A stretch of DNA of 64,000 nucleotides, from positions 27,670,650 through 27,734,649 of the forward strand of contig NC_134026.1 of the NCBI RefSeq assembly GCF_964204645.1, read 5' to 3'. This document shows positions 1 to 13,200 of the stretch, one piece after another; position 1 is the first letter of the stretch; every line of letters starts with the position of its first letter. Below the pieces are notes generated by a model, which saw nothing but the letters and a program-made list of their open reading frames with translations, had not been told where the DNA came from and ran no database searches. This stretch comes from Tubulanus polymorphus (Eukaryota > Nemertea > Palaeonemertea > Tubulaniformes > Tubulanidae). The translations under genes were made by a program, and so were the position numbers.

Positions 1-1531
1 GAATTCAAAAAGTCTTCCGACTCATTTGAGGAGTTCGAATTTTGCCCTCCGAAATTTGTGATTGGAAATTGCTTGCTGTTGTCTGGAAATTATCACTTGT
101 ATGATCGCGTTTACTGCGGTGCTGCTTGTCCACCTGAACATGAGAATTATATGAAAAATCTCATCAAAATTGGTGGAATTCTAGTTATACCCATTAATGA
201 TCAGGTAAATTACTGACTGAAAACTCATAGTATTTAATCTCTGTCCCTCGTACAAATTGTGTGTTCTTTTTTAGTTGTTACAAATCACCAGAACAAGAGA
301 AGCAGCTTGGGAGACTAAAACTGTATTACCAGTTTCATTTGCTTCGCTTGTGCTTCCATTAAAAACGAAGACGGAATTAGTTGAACTACGTGAGTTGTGA
401 AAGATAACATTTTTTTCATCAACAATAAACGCATTTAGGGATTATATTCGCAAATTTCTTTTTCTTTCGACTGGTAGCTGATAATGATGCGATGAAACTG
501 CAGGACATCTCCAGACTATGTATACGAAGAATATTGTGTCGTAATATTCGCGTGGAACATCCACAGAACGATAGAAAGCGACGTAAAAAACCGAAACGCC
601 GTAGACTTCGACATAAACGAGTAAACATGGTTCCGATGAATATGGGTATGATGATTCTTGGAAACTTCGATAGTGATAGGTAAGCTGTTGATAGTCTTTT
701 ATTTTGAGTTGTGAAGAGCATTAATGTGTACCTTCCTAATGAATCTCGTTATACTTGTTCCACCCTAGTGATGATAGCGAGACTAACATCGTCGGTAATG
801 GAGAGACTGGAAGTGAAGAAACACATAATGATACTGAAAGCGGAGTTGAACACGACACTAATGAGATAGACATTGATATAGATGATGATACTCCTGAACC
901 ATCGCACGATAAACAATCAAGTGATACCCCTTCTAAAGACCTGTATCTCAGTAAGTACAATGGCTGCTGCAGCGCTTCAGAAAGTGCTATAAATGGACAA
1001 GGGTCGTGCAATCCACCTCACAAAGTGGAAAAACCAGAATCGGACAATTTAAATGTAAAAGAACACAATGATGAATACAGTACGAGTCCTGGTAAGGACA
1101 GTACCCATTCGAATGCTGAAACTTCAGATACATCGGGACACGGTACGATGTACAGTTGTTCTGACCGATCAACATATTCAAGTTCAGCTGAAGTTTCACC
1201 TTCAACGAGTGTTCCTGATCACGATCCAGTAGAGGGCGCTGTTGCCAGTATGAGTCCGATTGAAGAAGAGACAGACAGTGAAGCACAGCGTTTGCCGATC
1301 GGTGATATCAGCGAACTTCTGCGTTTACGATTACGAGGAGAACGTCGCCGATGTATTAGTCACGATGACGATGAAGATGATGATGAAGAAGACAGCGAAA
1401 CTATGGATTGCAGTGATCAGGAAATCTCCAGCATACCTGAGGTATCTTTCAGATTTTACATGAAAGAGAAAGTTGATCTACTACCGATACCACAAGCATT
1501 GAAACAGTACTTGTGTTATTACAGAAATTGA
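1..1531 (+). CDS. PCMTD1: PCMTD protein, 3' part (isoaspartate O-methyltransferase domain-containing), partial at left edge
   Basis: Exons 1-204, 275-389, 478-679 and 769-1531 join in phase to 427 codons plus TGA. The first exon is open at the left edge and gives the late part of the methyltransferase fold (YDRVYCGAACPPEHENYMK, then GGILVIP). The next gives ITRTREAAWETK, which is typical of PCMTD proteins. Exon 3 has LQDISRLCIRR, resembling the elongin-binding BC-box, followed by a basic KRRKKPKRRR run. The last exon is a long Ser/Thr/Asp/Glu-rich linker that ends in LPIPQALKQYL, a Cul5-box-like motif. In the family, PCMTD proteins keep the PCMT fold but act as Cul5-elongin ubiquitin ligase receptors for damaged (isoaspartyl) proteins. 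Here the two boxes are separated by the acidic linker. The N-terminal SAM-binding part lies outside the window. The symbol stands for the single invertebrate co-orthologue of PCMTD1 and PCMTD2. Confidence 0.9.
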
Positions 1532-2640
1532 GGTGTGTTCGTTCTGATATTTGTAAATAATTTGAATTGTGCTATTCTGTAAAACGAACACCGCTGCGAA
1601 GAAATGTAAATCAATGTTTCGACTAGAATGGGCTAATTACATGTATTTCCAGCTAACTAACAAATAAGATCTTATATAACCATTCATATATACATGTATT
1701 AACTTAATCATGCATTATAACATCGGAAAGCTGTGGAAATTGTTTATTATAAATATGTAGATACATTGAACAAATCTAAACAATTGCGGAGATGACATTC
1801 TCACTTGCTAACCAATACCCACCAATGTGAAGGCAAATTCATATAATTCACTTCTGGATTGCATTTTGTAGTTAGATATTTGATATGTAAAATCAGTGAA
1901 GTACTGTGATTCAGACTCACATTTCAAAAAATCATATATTATGTATGTATGAAAATCTGACCATCTGATGAGCTATATGTTCCTAAGTAGTTGTGTAATG
2001 TGCGAAGTGCTGAAGCCAGTTTCACTAGACTGGGTATCGATCTAGGTTATTAGTACTTTTCAAAACTTTTGCAGGCATTTTAAATTCCGCCCTATACCGT
2101 AGTTATGTATATGAAATGAAAAATGGGAAGTGTAAATAAGTTCTAAATATGTTTGTAAATAACCATTTAACTAAATTCATATTCATCATAATGTACTTTG
2201 AAAATATTATATATTATTCAAGTTTGATTTAATAGAACAGGATTATTTCTATTTATATCATGATATTGTTAAAGTTATTTAATCATCTTTATTTCGTCTA
2301 ATAATTTGTTGATAGTTATTGAGAGCAGAGCTGGGTGATTTTTTCTTGGAGGAAAATAATATTTTTATTCCAACGGATGTGCGTAATGTTTGTTGGTTAT
2401 TTTCTGTATGGCTGTACAGTGGTTAGTAGGGAAGTGCATATGTCTTCAATGTTATCAGGGTTGCATTTAGATTTTCTGGATAATTTATACCGATAAACCA
2501 TACAATTTTGAACATTGGAGATATAACGTTGATGGATGGATTGTTTTTCATTTGTTGTCAACAGTATTTTGACCCTAATGTTCTAATACTGTACTTATAC
2601 ATAGTTCTTTCAAAATCCCGAATAAAGAATTTAAGCTTTA
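1532..2640 (+). other. Probable PCMTD 3' UTR
   Basis: No coding potential is seen. The sequence is AT-rich and ends near an AATAAA at 2621-2626, the first good downstream signal in the right orientation. The UTR extent is inferred. Confidence 0.5.
2621..2626 (+). terminator. Candidate polyadenylation signal of PCMTD
   Basis: Canonical AATAAA on the plus strand about 1.1 kb after the PCMTD stop codon. Cleavage would fall around 2640. Confidence 0.45.
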
Positions 2641-3587
2641 GATACAAAATTGTTTTTATGGTCTTTCGTAATCGATCATTTCCGATGCCATGGATTCAAT
2701 CGAAGCTGACTGTCTTAAAAAGTTAATTTGATGCGTGGAAAGTAAAAAACATGAAGATGGCAAGGATACGATGAACCTCTATTGATTAGGATGAGAACGA
2801 GCCAATGATGAGGTTTTGACTCTAAAATGAATTTTTAAATTCATCCATGAAATTAGATCACTTCTAAAAAGAGATATAAGACTGAAGACACAAATATATG
2901 ACTAGCATGATAATGGTGTTACATTTATTGTATAAGACATGCTACCAAATACAAATGTTACATTGCATTGTATCTATCAATGCTTAAACTTTAAAATGTA
3001 AAAATGTACACTCAGTTACCAGAGCAATAACATAACAAGATGCACTAAATGCATGATAAGTCCCTCCTAAAGTCTGGATGACTAATTGAAACATTAAGAT
3101 GAGAATCAAACTCGCACACAGGACACCTAAACAAAAAGTATCTCAAAATCTTTATAAGTTTGAACTTGATAAAAGCAACACATAAAGAGACAACAGTATT
3201 ACGATCAGTTGCTCAAAATATTGATGGTTCAATGGAATTATTGCATCAATCCTTTGAGCAACTATCCACTAGACACACAGTCTCTGAGATCAACAACTTC
3301 TTAAAAACTAGGACTAGCCTATTTTATTAGGTGGCTACCCCTGAGACTTAAAGTACAGAAGATATTTCAATAGATTTGGGCCTACTAGTTTCTTAAAAAT
3401 TCTGTCAATAATGGTTGATTAGATCCATGTTATGGCAAAAATTGAAATATTTTCTGCTTTTATCTAAGTCTTGAGTGTATACCGGTAATTCTAAGTAAAA
3501 ACATACTTATTTCTCAGTAATAGTCATCCAATTACTGGAACCTACACCAAAGATAATCATTCAAATGAATAGCACTTACTAGGGAAA

Positions 3588-3825
3588 GTTATGGCACATG
3601 GAAATTACCGGTCCATTCAGACAAAAATCTCCCAACCAAGAAAAGAAATTTGAAGCATAAAGGCAAATTAATTGATAAATGAAAAGTTTCACTATCAGAG
3701 CTCTCATATTGATTTCAGGGATATAAGAGCTCTGATAATGTTAATGACATGCCAAAACAGTATGTACCCCTCTTTATTTCTAGCTTTTTTTTTTTGGTTG
3801 GAAGTTTTCAACATATGCCATGACA
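3588..3825. mobile_element. Foldback (inverted-repeat) element
   Basis: The inner stem TATCAGAGCTCTCATAT (3693-3709) pairs with 3721-3737 at 16 of 17 positions around an 11-nt loop. Outer sequences also pair imperfectly: TTATGGCACATG (3589-3600) with 3812-3824, and TCCCAACCAAGAAAAG (about 3630-3645) with about 3785-3802. This looks like an aged foldback MITE. Confidence 0.5.
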
Positions 3826-4844
3826 TTTTGAAGTAGCAACTACTTATGATTCTGGGAAATTGTCTTCTCAGAAATTTACTATCATGGTAATCATCAATTG
3901 TTTCTAATTCTTAATTTCAATTCCTTCCTAACTCAATTGAATTTCAATGGTCATGACATTTGCTGAGTAGGCAATTTTGCGTGCGCATTCCTTATTTGAT
4001 ACCGAATTTGTTAACATATCAATCAAAGGTTGTTCAGTTAGCTCTCACAGATATCAGGTAGCTAACTAAAGAACCTTTGACAAGATACAAATACCACCTT
4101 GAGATTTGCTATCAATTGAGTTTTGAATTACTTGACATCCAATGATTTGGAATTCTTCATTTTCATTTTTTACTTCAGAAAATAGTAACTAAGTTCACTT
4201 CCATAAATGAAAATCAATGAATGCATAAAAAACAAAAATTTCATTGACAAAATTATGAATTATTGCACAAAGGTCATCACTATACATGTATGTACAAACA
4301 CATTATACCTATTTCAACTCTTTCAACCTGAAAGTCAATTTAATCATATACACTATACTTTTTGCTCATTTAAATATTTCGCTCCCACTTCATAACAAGT
4401 GCATAATTATATCTAATAATTTATTACATAGTTTTCTTGAGTTAAGGAAATATGCATTAAACAAAAATTCAAAACAAACAAGTTAATTTCTCCTTGTGGT
4501 GAAATTTCACTATAACAGTGTTGTATGGATCGCCGTTTCATGTAGGTATTTCATGTATGGTATTTCATATTACGATTTATCAGGCATTATTCTCTAGTTT
4601 TCATTAATGATACAAAATTTAGTAATTCTGGGACCTCTTCGATTTCTTAAGATATTGTTGAAATCTACAACAAGATAACCTATCTATTTTGATATTGTCG
4701 AAATATTTGACGAGATAAGCTACCTGTTCAGACTTGACATTTTTTATGAGAAATGGAATATTTGGTCAAATGAAAGTCAGAAATGATGCCTTAATTCAAA
4801 AATTCCTCACTAAAGATATGGTTATACGGGTAAACATTTGAGTA

Positions 4845-4980
4845 CAGTGCCGCCTTGTTTTAGAGCGAGAAATATGTAATTGGATATAAAAACAATTTTT
4901 GAGATCAGAAATGATAATACTGTATCTTAAATGGATTAATTTGGATTAAACAGATTATTCACTAGGACAAGGTTCCATTG
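4845..4980. mobile_element. MITE flanked by TA duplication (mariner/Tigger-like)
   Basis: The left end CAGTGCCGCCTTGTTTTAG and the reverse complement of the right end, CAATGGAACCTTGTCCTAG, form imperfect terminal inverted repeats. Both sides carry TA (4843-4844 and 4981-4982), the target duplication of the Tc1/mariner superfamily. No coding capacity. Confidence 0.55.
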
Positions 4981-5879
4981 TACTCTTAAATATATAATTT
5001 GTGTGGTGGTTGAAGGAATGTTGGTATGTCAAAATCCTGAGCTGAAAATAAATGATAATTTATGATAACCAGCATGCTTCAACGATGACAACAATTCCAA
5101 ACCGAATGTTGTATCCAGAACATGAATGCTTGAAAGCTCTTAGTTCACAGAAAAAGTTAAAAGCATTTGCAACAATATCAATTTTAACGCTGAAACAGAA
5201 TAAGATAAAACATCTTGATTATGCTAGTCATTCAAATTGGGAAATGAGCAACTTTCCTTCATGAGATGAGAAACCAAGCAAGTTTTTATCGAACATTTTT
5301 ATGCTTTTATTACACAAACACAATTCTAGAAAAAATCCTATTACCCCAAGTATTTATGTATCAGATGATCAATCTCATCATTAATATATTAATTGATATC
5401 TAAATATTTACACTTTAATGGCAATAAATTAATTGCATTTTGACACGTATATATCAGTTATACATGTGTTATGTACACATATATCTTTGCTTAAAAGGGA
5501 AAAACAACTGAGCAAAATTTACATAATTATATCATCATCATTATCATTATCATAAAATATTTCTTATATCTTAATAATACAATTTTCATAAATTACATAG
5601 AAGAAATGCATTAAAATATATTATCAAAGACTGAATGTTCTAACACTACTCATATACAATGTACCACCATAGCCCAAAAACATTCAATTTGATAAGCATG
5701 TACGCCATCGTACATACGACAGTACCTTAATATACAACAGGGATTTCTTTTAGACAGTTCTGTTGATCTGGATGGAGTCAAACTATTGGGTATGAAATAA
5801 ATGACTACAGGGATACATTCAAAATGCAACTGGAAGCTGCACTAAGGAAACAATTTTATAGACTAGCCCTGGGTTCTAA

Positions 5880-6105
5880 CAGGGGCAGATTTAGGGGTGG
5901 TTTTGGGGGTCAAAGCCTACATACTTGACTCTAATCCCATTGGAAATTGCATCCTAACAAATGTTTTTTTCCGAAAATATCTAACACCGAATATGACCCC
6001 CCCCCCACTTGTGGCCTTTGGTGCGGCTGAAATGCCTTTGGTGCGAGAAATGCCCTTCTTTTTATTCTGGACCCCTGCCTTCCAATTTTCCTACATCCAC
6101 CCCTG
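5880..6105. mobile_element. hAT-like MITE relic
   Basis: The ends CAGGGGCAGATTTAGG and, reversed, CAGGGGTGGATGTAGG match at 13 of 16 bases. They resemble the CAG-x-GGCGGAT-x-AGGGG ends of many hAT elements. A run of C lies inside (about 5997-6007). No exact 8-bp target duplication survives. Confidence 0.5.
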
Positions 6106-6627
6106 TTAAGACAGTCAGCTGAGTTAACACCAAGGTTAAAGTTAGGGCTGGTCTGTAAAACTGGCCCTCGATTTTTATAAGTTAACCCAATAGTTTGATC
6201 CTTAATTTCTAATTGATTTCAAAAAATATTCCTCGAGTTTAAGCTGAATCCATGTCACTAAAACTTGTCCCTTATTTTTTCTATTGAGATTAATTCTCCA
6301 AACACCCATTTACTCTTCCCCAAAATATAAACATGCGATAGCAACCAAACATGAATGTTTTTGCATTAAAATGCGACAGCAAAAAATGCATCAGTAATAT
6401 ATCATGGAATGCAAACTTACTCGACTAAAAATTGCCAGTATGAGAATCAGGTAGAAACCATACGCACTTTCATTTCCTATGTACATTTTTCAACTCTCTA
6501 TAAAAGGTCAATAACAAAAAACTTGGTTGAAAACAAACACCACTTTCTACAAATTTCTGGTTTTACCTATGATAAATAACGCAGCACTAAAAACCATTTA
6601 AAAAAAATATTATCACTCCTGCTAAAT

Positions 6628-6727
6628 AACCTAGTTCCTCAGTTATGAGTTAGAATCAACTAAATATGTCCATTTTCAAATATCATCTCAGCAGAGTCAA
6701 ATTATAACTCATAACTGAAGAACTGGT
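6628..6727. repeat. 100-bp hairpin near the MYT1-family stop codon
   Basis: Arm 6628-6660 pairs with 6696-6727 across a 35-nt loop. The core TCAGTTATGAGTTA is perfectly inverted. It is about 155 bp downstream of the stop codon, so it may be transcribed in the 3' UTR. Confidence 0.7.
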
Positions 6728-6880
6728 TCCTGAAATCCAAATATTAAAAAGGTTACCAAGCCATAATGAGTGAAAATTTTATCAGAAATGTGTAATAATT
6801 TAGCTGTATCAGAGACACAAATATCTATTTTTTAGATACGGACAATAGATTCATTTATTTTAAACATACACGGACAAACA

Positions 6881-7269
6881 TTAATTCGGAATTTGTACTT
6901 CCGATAGTGCGAGTTTGACTCGTTCAAACAATACCTTATTTTCAACACTATATACATCAAGACATAATTGTTGCAACCTCGAAACATAACTATCAAAGTT
7001 TTCGTCATTTATCGTATCGTTACAGCTCGGTAACTGTACATTGTGTAAGTATTTGATTAGAGTCTGTTTTATACTACCCAGACTGTTTAACAGTGATTTA
7101 TTAGCATCACGTAGACGATTGTTATCTTTTTCATTCTGAATGCACTTTGTTTCTTTCACAGAGATCTCCGAACGAAATTTAACATTTTCACGTTCATTTT
7201 CGCTATTCGATTTCTGCAGTATGGCAATGTCTTTGTCAAGTTTGGCAATTTCTTCATCATTTTCCAAAG
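6881..7269 (-). CDS. MYT1L: MYT1-family gene, terminal coiled-coil exon
   Basis: 389 nt ending TAA. The sequence starts [20 protein letters not shown], a heptad-like coiled coil, and closes with [16 protein letters not shown] and [13 protein letters not shown]. These match the conserved C terminus of MYT1/ST18 proteins (NIQLP...NFDAYV...ENKALLE). It is probably a dimer or partner interface. Confidence 0.93.
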
Positions 7270-10200
7270 CTAAAAAATAAGAAAATCGATTTAAATGAGG
7301 GCTCCCTGCATTGGGACCTTCAGAATTTTAACGAGCTACATAATTTTATGAATCTTTAAAATTCCTGTTTGTTTCGGATCAAGTTGTGATCAAAAGAATT
7401 TCTTGTTTCTTTGATTTCTAAGAAATATTGCATCTACCAGCAGGAAAATCAAGTCACACAATAATAGCAATACAACCAGATAAAGCAACAAAGGTTGAAA
7501 AAGTTGCCTGGAGCATGCTGACCTGTAAACGAAACCAGAGATTAATATATGTATAAATACAACACTGAAATGAAAACAATCATTAATAGCGAAAAGGAAC
7601 TAAATAGTCATCGAAAGCCGTTCTTCACTCCTGCTGCATTCGCTATGGTGGTTGGTTTTTAATCATGCACAATGTCAGGAGACACGCGGGCTAGAAGCCT
7701 AACACTAGCACAAGACGCAAAGGCAAAGAGCTGTGCAAGATATATCTTAATGATGGTAATAATGAATAATAATGATGATGATAAATAATCAAAACGGACG
7801 ATTATGATCTTCAAAACACGGTAATAAAATGCTTACAGTGCGCTACAAGGGATCAAAAAAGACAAAAAGCAGAAACTGATGCACTTTGAAACGTGCAGCA
7901 AGAAAATATATATAGAATTACTAGTTCAGGTACAGGGTGAAGCGTTGTACGCTCTCACCTGCATACACTGCACCACCGGGAATCAGAGAAAATTACAAGT
8001 CCTGCTACACCCCATCCAGGTCACAGAACCAATCCATTGCATCAAGATCATCAGCTGTGCCAAGGGAAAATACATGCTTGATTGAATTACTGGAGTATTC
8101 AGCAGCAGACTTACTGAGAATTAATGAATAATTAGAGAAGATTTTTCATTGTTTAATAACTGAATGACAGAAATGCACCCCTTGTTTTATGACAGTGTGG
8201 AGGTACATTTACCTCCATCATTCTAGTAGACCCGATGAATCAAAAGTTTATCTCGCTTGCCAGGGTCTCTCTCAGTCGGTATAACAAGTTTTCAATTCGA
8301 AAAAGATTTGCAGGTGCTTTGGTTTAAAAAGAATTCTACATTGGGCTGAATATCGATGTTACAGCTTTGAATAGTTTTCACATCCTTAGGAAAGATATGA
8401 ATTTTTCTGATGCAGGACTGCTCGAAGACTCTGGGAAGCAAGAATTTCCACAACATCAATTATCATGAAATACAATAGAAAGAACAATTACCAAATCAAT
8501 TTCTCGAATGATAGAGAAATTGATTTCTAAAGCTGAAGTCATTCAAATATCATATGCAACCATCATTACGGTTGTCAAAGCTAGAAAATAAATTCAATTG
8601 ATAAATAGATTGTTTTATTAATCACCAAAACAGTTCTGATTCCAGGTGGTGCAATTCTTCAGCACTATCATAAATACAAAGATTATCATTACAAAGATTC
8701 GTAAATTGTGAGGTAAATATTAGCGCGCAGTTGAAGAGAAGCTAAGCCAATAGTATAGCATAGAGGTGATTCTATATATCTCATCGATTACACTCCTTTA
8801 TAAAACCAACTTCCAAATTTGAGATTCTCCAAAATATACATAGAGTAATGAAGTACTGGGCATGATCAATATGTGAGATTCAACGAAACATTCAAAGCTT
8901 GCAAGATCAGTGTTAACATTTCTTCTCAAGAAAGCGCAAGATATTGTCAATCTTAGAACACAAAATGCAGCTGTCCAATTCTGTTAATATTCATGTTACC
9001 AACATGAAGAATTATTCACTAAACAAAAATTCAAAAAAAAGTCTGTCAATGAATGGATAGTTCACAATTAAAACGTTAAAGAAACTTACATTCACCAGCT
9101 TGTACTTTTTGTTGAATTGCATTCATTTCTTCAATACTAAGTTTAGCTTTTTTCATTGCTTGCGTAGCACGTGGACAGCCAGACAGACTACGATGTGTTA
9201 GGAAACTTCCATTGGAATGTCCTGTACCATCACAACCGGGAGTTGGACACCTGTCAGAAACGGAAAAGAAATTTGTTGTCGATTCCCATGAAATATTCAT
9301 AGATGGGCTGTGGAGCATCACCCAGCCCGGTGGTTGATAGAGGGATGCAAATTGATCTCCAATTCGTTGGCCACGAAACATGTAAAATTCAAAATTTAAT
9401 GATGCATCATATTAAGATTACATAACGAGAAATTTTCCCTGATGAACGCATGCCTAGACTTACGTAAGTCCTTCTAATTTGAGTGGTCTATTGAGGTAGA
9501 CAGTATTGCCATCATTAGCTGGTTCGTTAATGAGTTGTGATAGATGACGCATCATACGATGACGATTAGCTATAGGACAACCAGACGCACTGAAAAAACA
9601 CATTATAAATCACATATTACCGACAACATAAACATGACAGGTTTTAAGTGAACAGCAGATTAACTTGAGACTCGAATTGAGACATGCACATGTATATCAC
9701 TGCCTTCATTCAGTCAAACCCACATAATTCAGATCAGTTTCCGGATTCTGATCTCACCCAGGAAATCATTAACGGTTCATTTATTATAAATAAATATATG
9801 TAAAATACGGAATGATGTTTAATCGAGAATTCGCATGAACTGGATGAATTTCATTGGTCTCAAATGATCCAAATCATGCGGGTTCCAGTAAAGTTCTAAA
9901 CTGAACTGTTTGTCAGGAATGAAATGATGCAAAGTGTCATGCAATATTGACAGTGTCAACAAATGAGAATTTTACTCATCAGAACAAAAAAGCAAATAAT
10001 TAATTTTCGGAAAAACCACACCATCCTTGAACCAGAAGTGAAATCCACTTCTACCATAATACTGGGTAGTGTACAATATATTCATGTATACATATCGTAT
10101 ACTAGAATTACCATACAGAGTGGTTAACAATGTACAAAAACAAATATAAAATCATCCGTAACACCAAAAATAAGTCACAAAACCAGCATTAGGAACCCTC

Positions 10201-13200
10201 AAAGTGTCCAAAACAATTAAGAAACTAATTTCTCTAAGTGGTGAAACTAAAACAAAAAAGATTCCTAAAATCTCAAAAATGAGCTGGATAGAAATAATTA
10301 CTTTCTTTCAATAATAAAGAGTTGATAGAACTGGTTAATGCATTAATAATGATCCAGCAAATTTTTCCATACAAAAACAAAAAAGACCACAACACAAGGG
10401 AAAGGATTGATGATCAGACAACACTTCCACCTAGTGTTCAAGTCTACCTTCGATGTGACAAATATTTTCCAGTCACGTGACCTGTACCATCGCATCCAGG
10501 CACAGGACATCTATGTCAGCAATAACAAAACAATTATAAAATACAGTTAGTTCAAAGAGATATAGTAAGATACATCAGAGTTAGGTTAGTTCAGGTTAGT
10601 CTCAAGTGTTCTATTGTATCAGATATATTATCATATCAAAGTGGTTCTAACATGATAACGTTTAACTAGGAGCAATTTCATTACAACTTCAACATCATTA
10701 GATTAGATTTATGAACAAATATTGTAGCCACCACTAATAAAAACACTTATATCCAATATCAATCACTACCCAGATGCGTAAAATGTTATCAATATCAAAT
10801 AAAGGCCCCACCTTTCTTGCTACTTACTGTACTAGGGAAGTAGAATTGAGGAATGTGATTAGACCTAATGACGACCCAATTTGAAATGTGAACCTGAATT
10901 TCTATAAAATGCTCCAAAACCACAAATATAAGCTACACAACACTGAGAGGACAACAATAGGTAGCGCACCTGAGGGGCTCATCATCCTCCCGTTTTTTGG
11001 GTTTGTTCGCCCGAGGACAGCCAGATAGGCTACGATGAGATGCATAATTTCCAGTCACATGACCAGAACCATCACAGCCCGGAGTTGGACACCTATGTTA
11101 GAAATTAGCATTGTTAATATCAGTTAGCAGATAGTTTTAGTGTGAGTAGTATTAAAAGTTATATCAACATAACAAAAACGTTTCATTAGTTTTTATATTC
11201 TATGTAAGAATAGCTTTATCAATACAGGGAACATAAAGTGATACAAAACAAAAAACGTAAATTTGACAAAACTTCAGAGAAAACCTACTTACTGCATGAT
11301 GCATGTTACTACTAAAATGATTCACTCACAATATCAATTTTGTGCAACTACCTGGTAAAGTTTTTTGTGTATTGATTAGTCGTTATGAACCAATAGCTCG
11401 TAGCAGGTTACATCAATGACACATGTACTAAATATAATACTGAGAGATCTGAAGATTGATTGTTTTGATAACCAATGTTTCTAGAAAAGACTTTTACAAT
11501 ACTAATGTACACACTATCACCATAGTTACACATATTATTACACAGAGAAATAAGAAATATCATCTCACTTTTGTTCGACATGGTTAGCTTGAATCAGCGC
11601 ACGTTCAGCTCTCGGACAGCCAGATAAACTTCTGTGTGTCGCGTAGTTGCCTGTGATATGTCCAGTGCCATCGCAGTCTGGTGTTGGACATTGTATCAGT
11701 TCCTTCTTACCCAAGAACTTTTGCTCGCTGGGTGAAAGAGGTTCTGGCGGTAGGTGTGCATATGGGTTGGTTGGATTGGGTGATCCGAGCCTGTAATATG
11801 ATAGAATTAATTTTACTACTATCACAAAATATCCAAATCATTTGCAGGGGAATCATCTGGCATACTGAACAAACCATTATACATTTCAATTTCTACCATA
11901 GCACAAATAATGGCCGCGCAATTAAAGTCTACTAACATAACAATATTGAAGCACCTTTGTAGAAAGCATATCTTCTTTTCACATCCCGTCTTCACCATAG
12001 CACGAAGCACAGGAGTTAGGATAAATAATATTCGAGGATATATAAAATCCACAATCATGTATAATTTTGGCTTCATCATAAATCTATACGCGGCATTTTG
12101 TGTCAGCAAATAGCTGCTTGAACTTAATGGAATTAAGGTTACCGTCCGGCTGTCCATCAGTGGATGCAGAGAAAATTAAAATATTTAACATACCGTGATT
12201 GTTGTGACATCGGCGACCTAATACTAGGTTGAGTCACCAACGGTGGTGGAGGTGACAGCGACGAAGAAATGGTAGGCGATGAGACGTGTGGAGGTTGCGT
12301 TGACACAACAACTGTCGAAGTATTGAGTTGTTTACTACAAGTCGTAGTAGCGGTAGGGCTCGCAGAACACTGTCCATCCTGAACGTTAATGTTTATATGT
12401 CGAGCTATATCACTCACACCACTTGTTGTGCTATCCGGCGTTAAACTATTGCTAGTAATAGTATTATTATTATTATTAATAATAATCGTAGGCGAGGAAG
12501 ATTCCTGAGATTTACAGCTGAAATCCATTGGCTGCTCCTGTGGAGCATGACTGCGTGAAATAACAGGAATGTTTAATGGGGTCATGGTTGGCTTTTTGGC
12601 ATAATTATTAACACATTCCTCCATCTTAGTAGTGTCTTTTGTCGAAAGGTTAATAGGTTGCAAAGGATCGTAGCGATATTGGGGTTTATAAAGATGTGGC
12701 CGTTTGCTTAGAATATTCGGGCGATCTGGCGCAGATTCACACATTTTAATCTGACCAGACTGCTGCTGTGATTGAACCGGCTGCGCGGATAGCAGACTTT
12801 TCACCAAGTATGCTTTTGCATCGAATGCTGGCACATTAAGATCTGGTCGATTATATTTCTCCAGTTCTTTAGTGAGATTCGTACGTGGCGTTTGCGTGGA
12901 CACAATCGGAGGATATCCATACTCCTGCAGATCTAACTGTTTCGTGAGAATCATAGGCCGAAGAACTCGATCACTGGATACTGTAATACACAAATACAGA
13001 GAACATACCATCAATATCGAGCTGCCCAGCAGCAGCGGCCATTTCTGTATATCCTTATCAGTTTGTCAGAAAGAATTAGTTATTAATGTAATAGAAATTG
13101 TCTCTGGAATTCTATCAGTTTTTTTGCTTTTTCACTCCAATTATAGCAAATATTTCCAATGTAATGTACTTAAAATGATTATCAACGAGTAACATTTAAC

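Larger units (their letters stand above)
2641..6880 (-). other. Intergenic DNA and probable long 3' UTR of the MYT1-family gene
   Basis: No recognisable coding sequence. Minus-strand AATAAA signals (read as tttatt) occur at 6854-6859 (very close to the stop), 5306-5311 and 2924-2929, so the 3' UTR could be short or up to about 4 kb. The stretch also holds a foldback element (3588-3825), a TA-flanked MITE (4845-4980), a hAT-like MITE (5880-6105) and a 100-bp hairpin (6628-6727). Confidence 0.4.

Noticed and set aside
12872-13192. 106-codon plus-strand frame over the MYT1-domain exon
   Set aside because: It is the reverse shadow of the conserved minus-strand exon 12980-12194.
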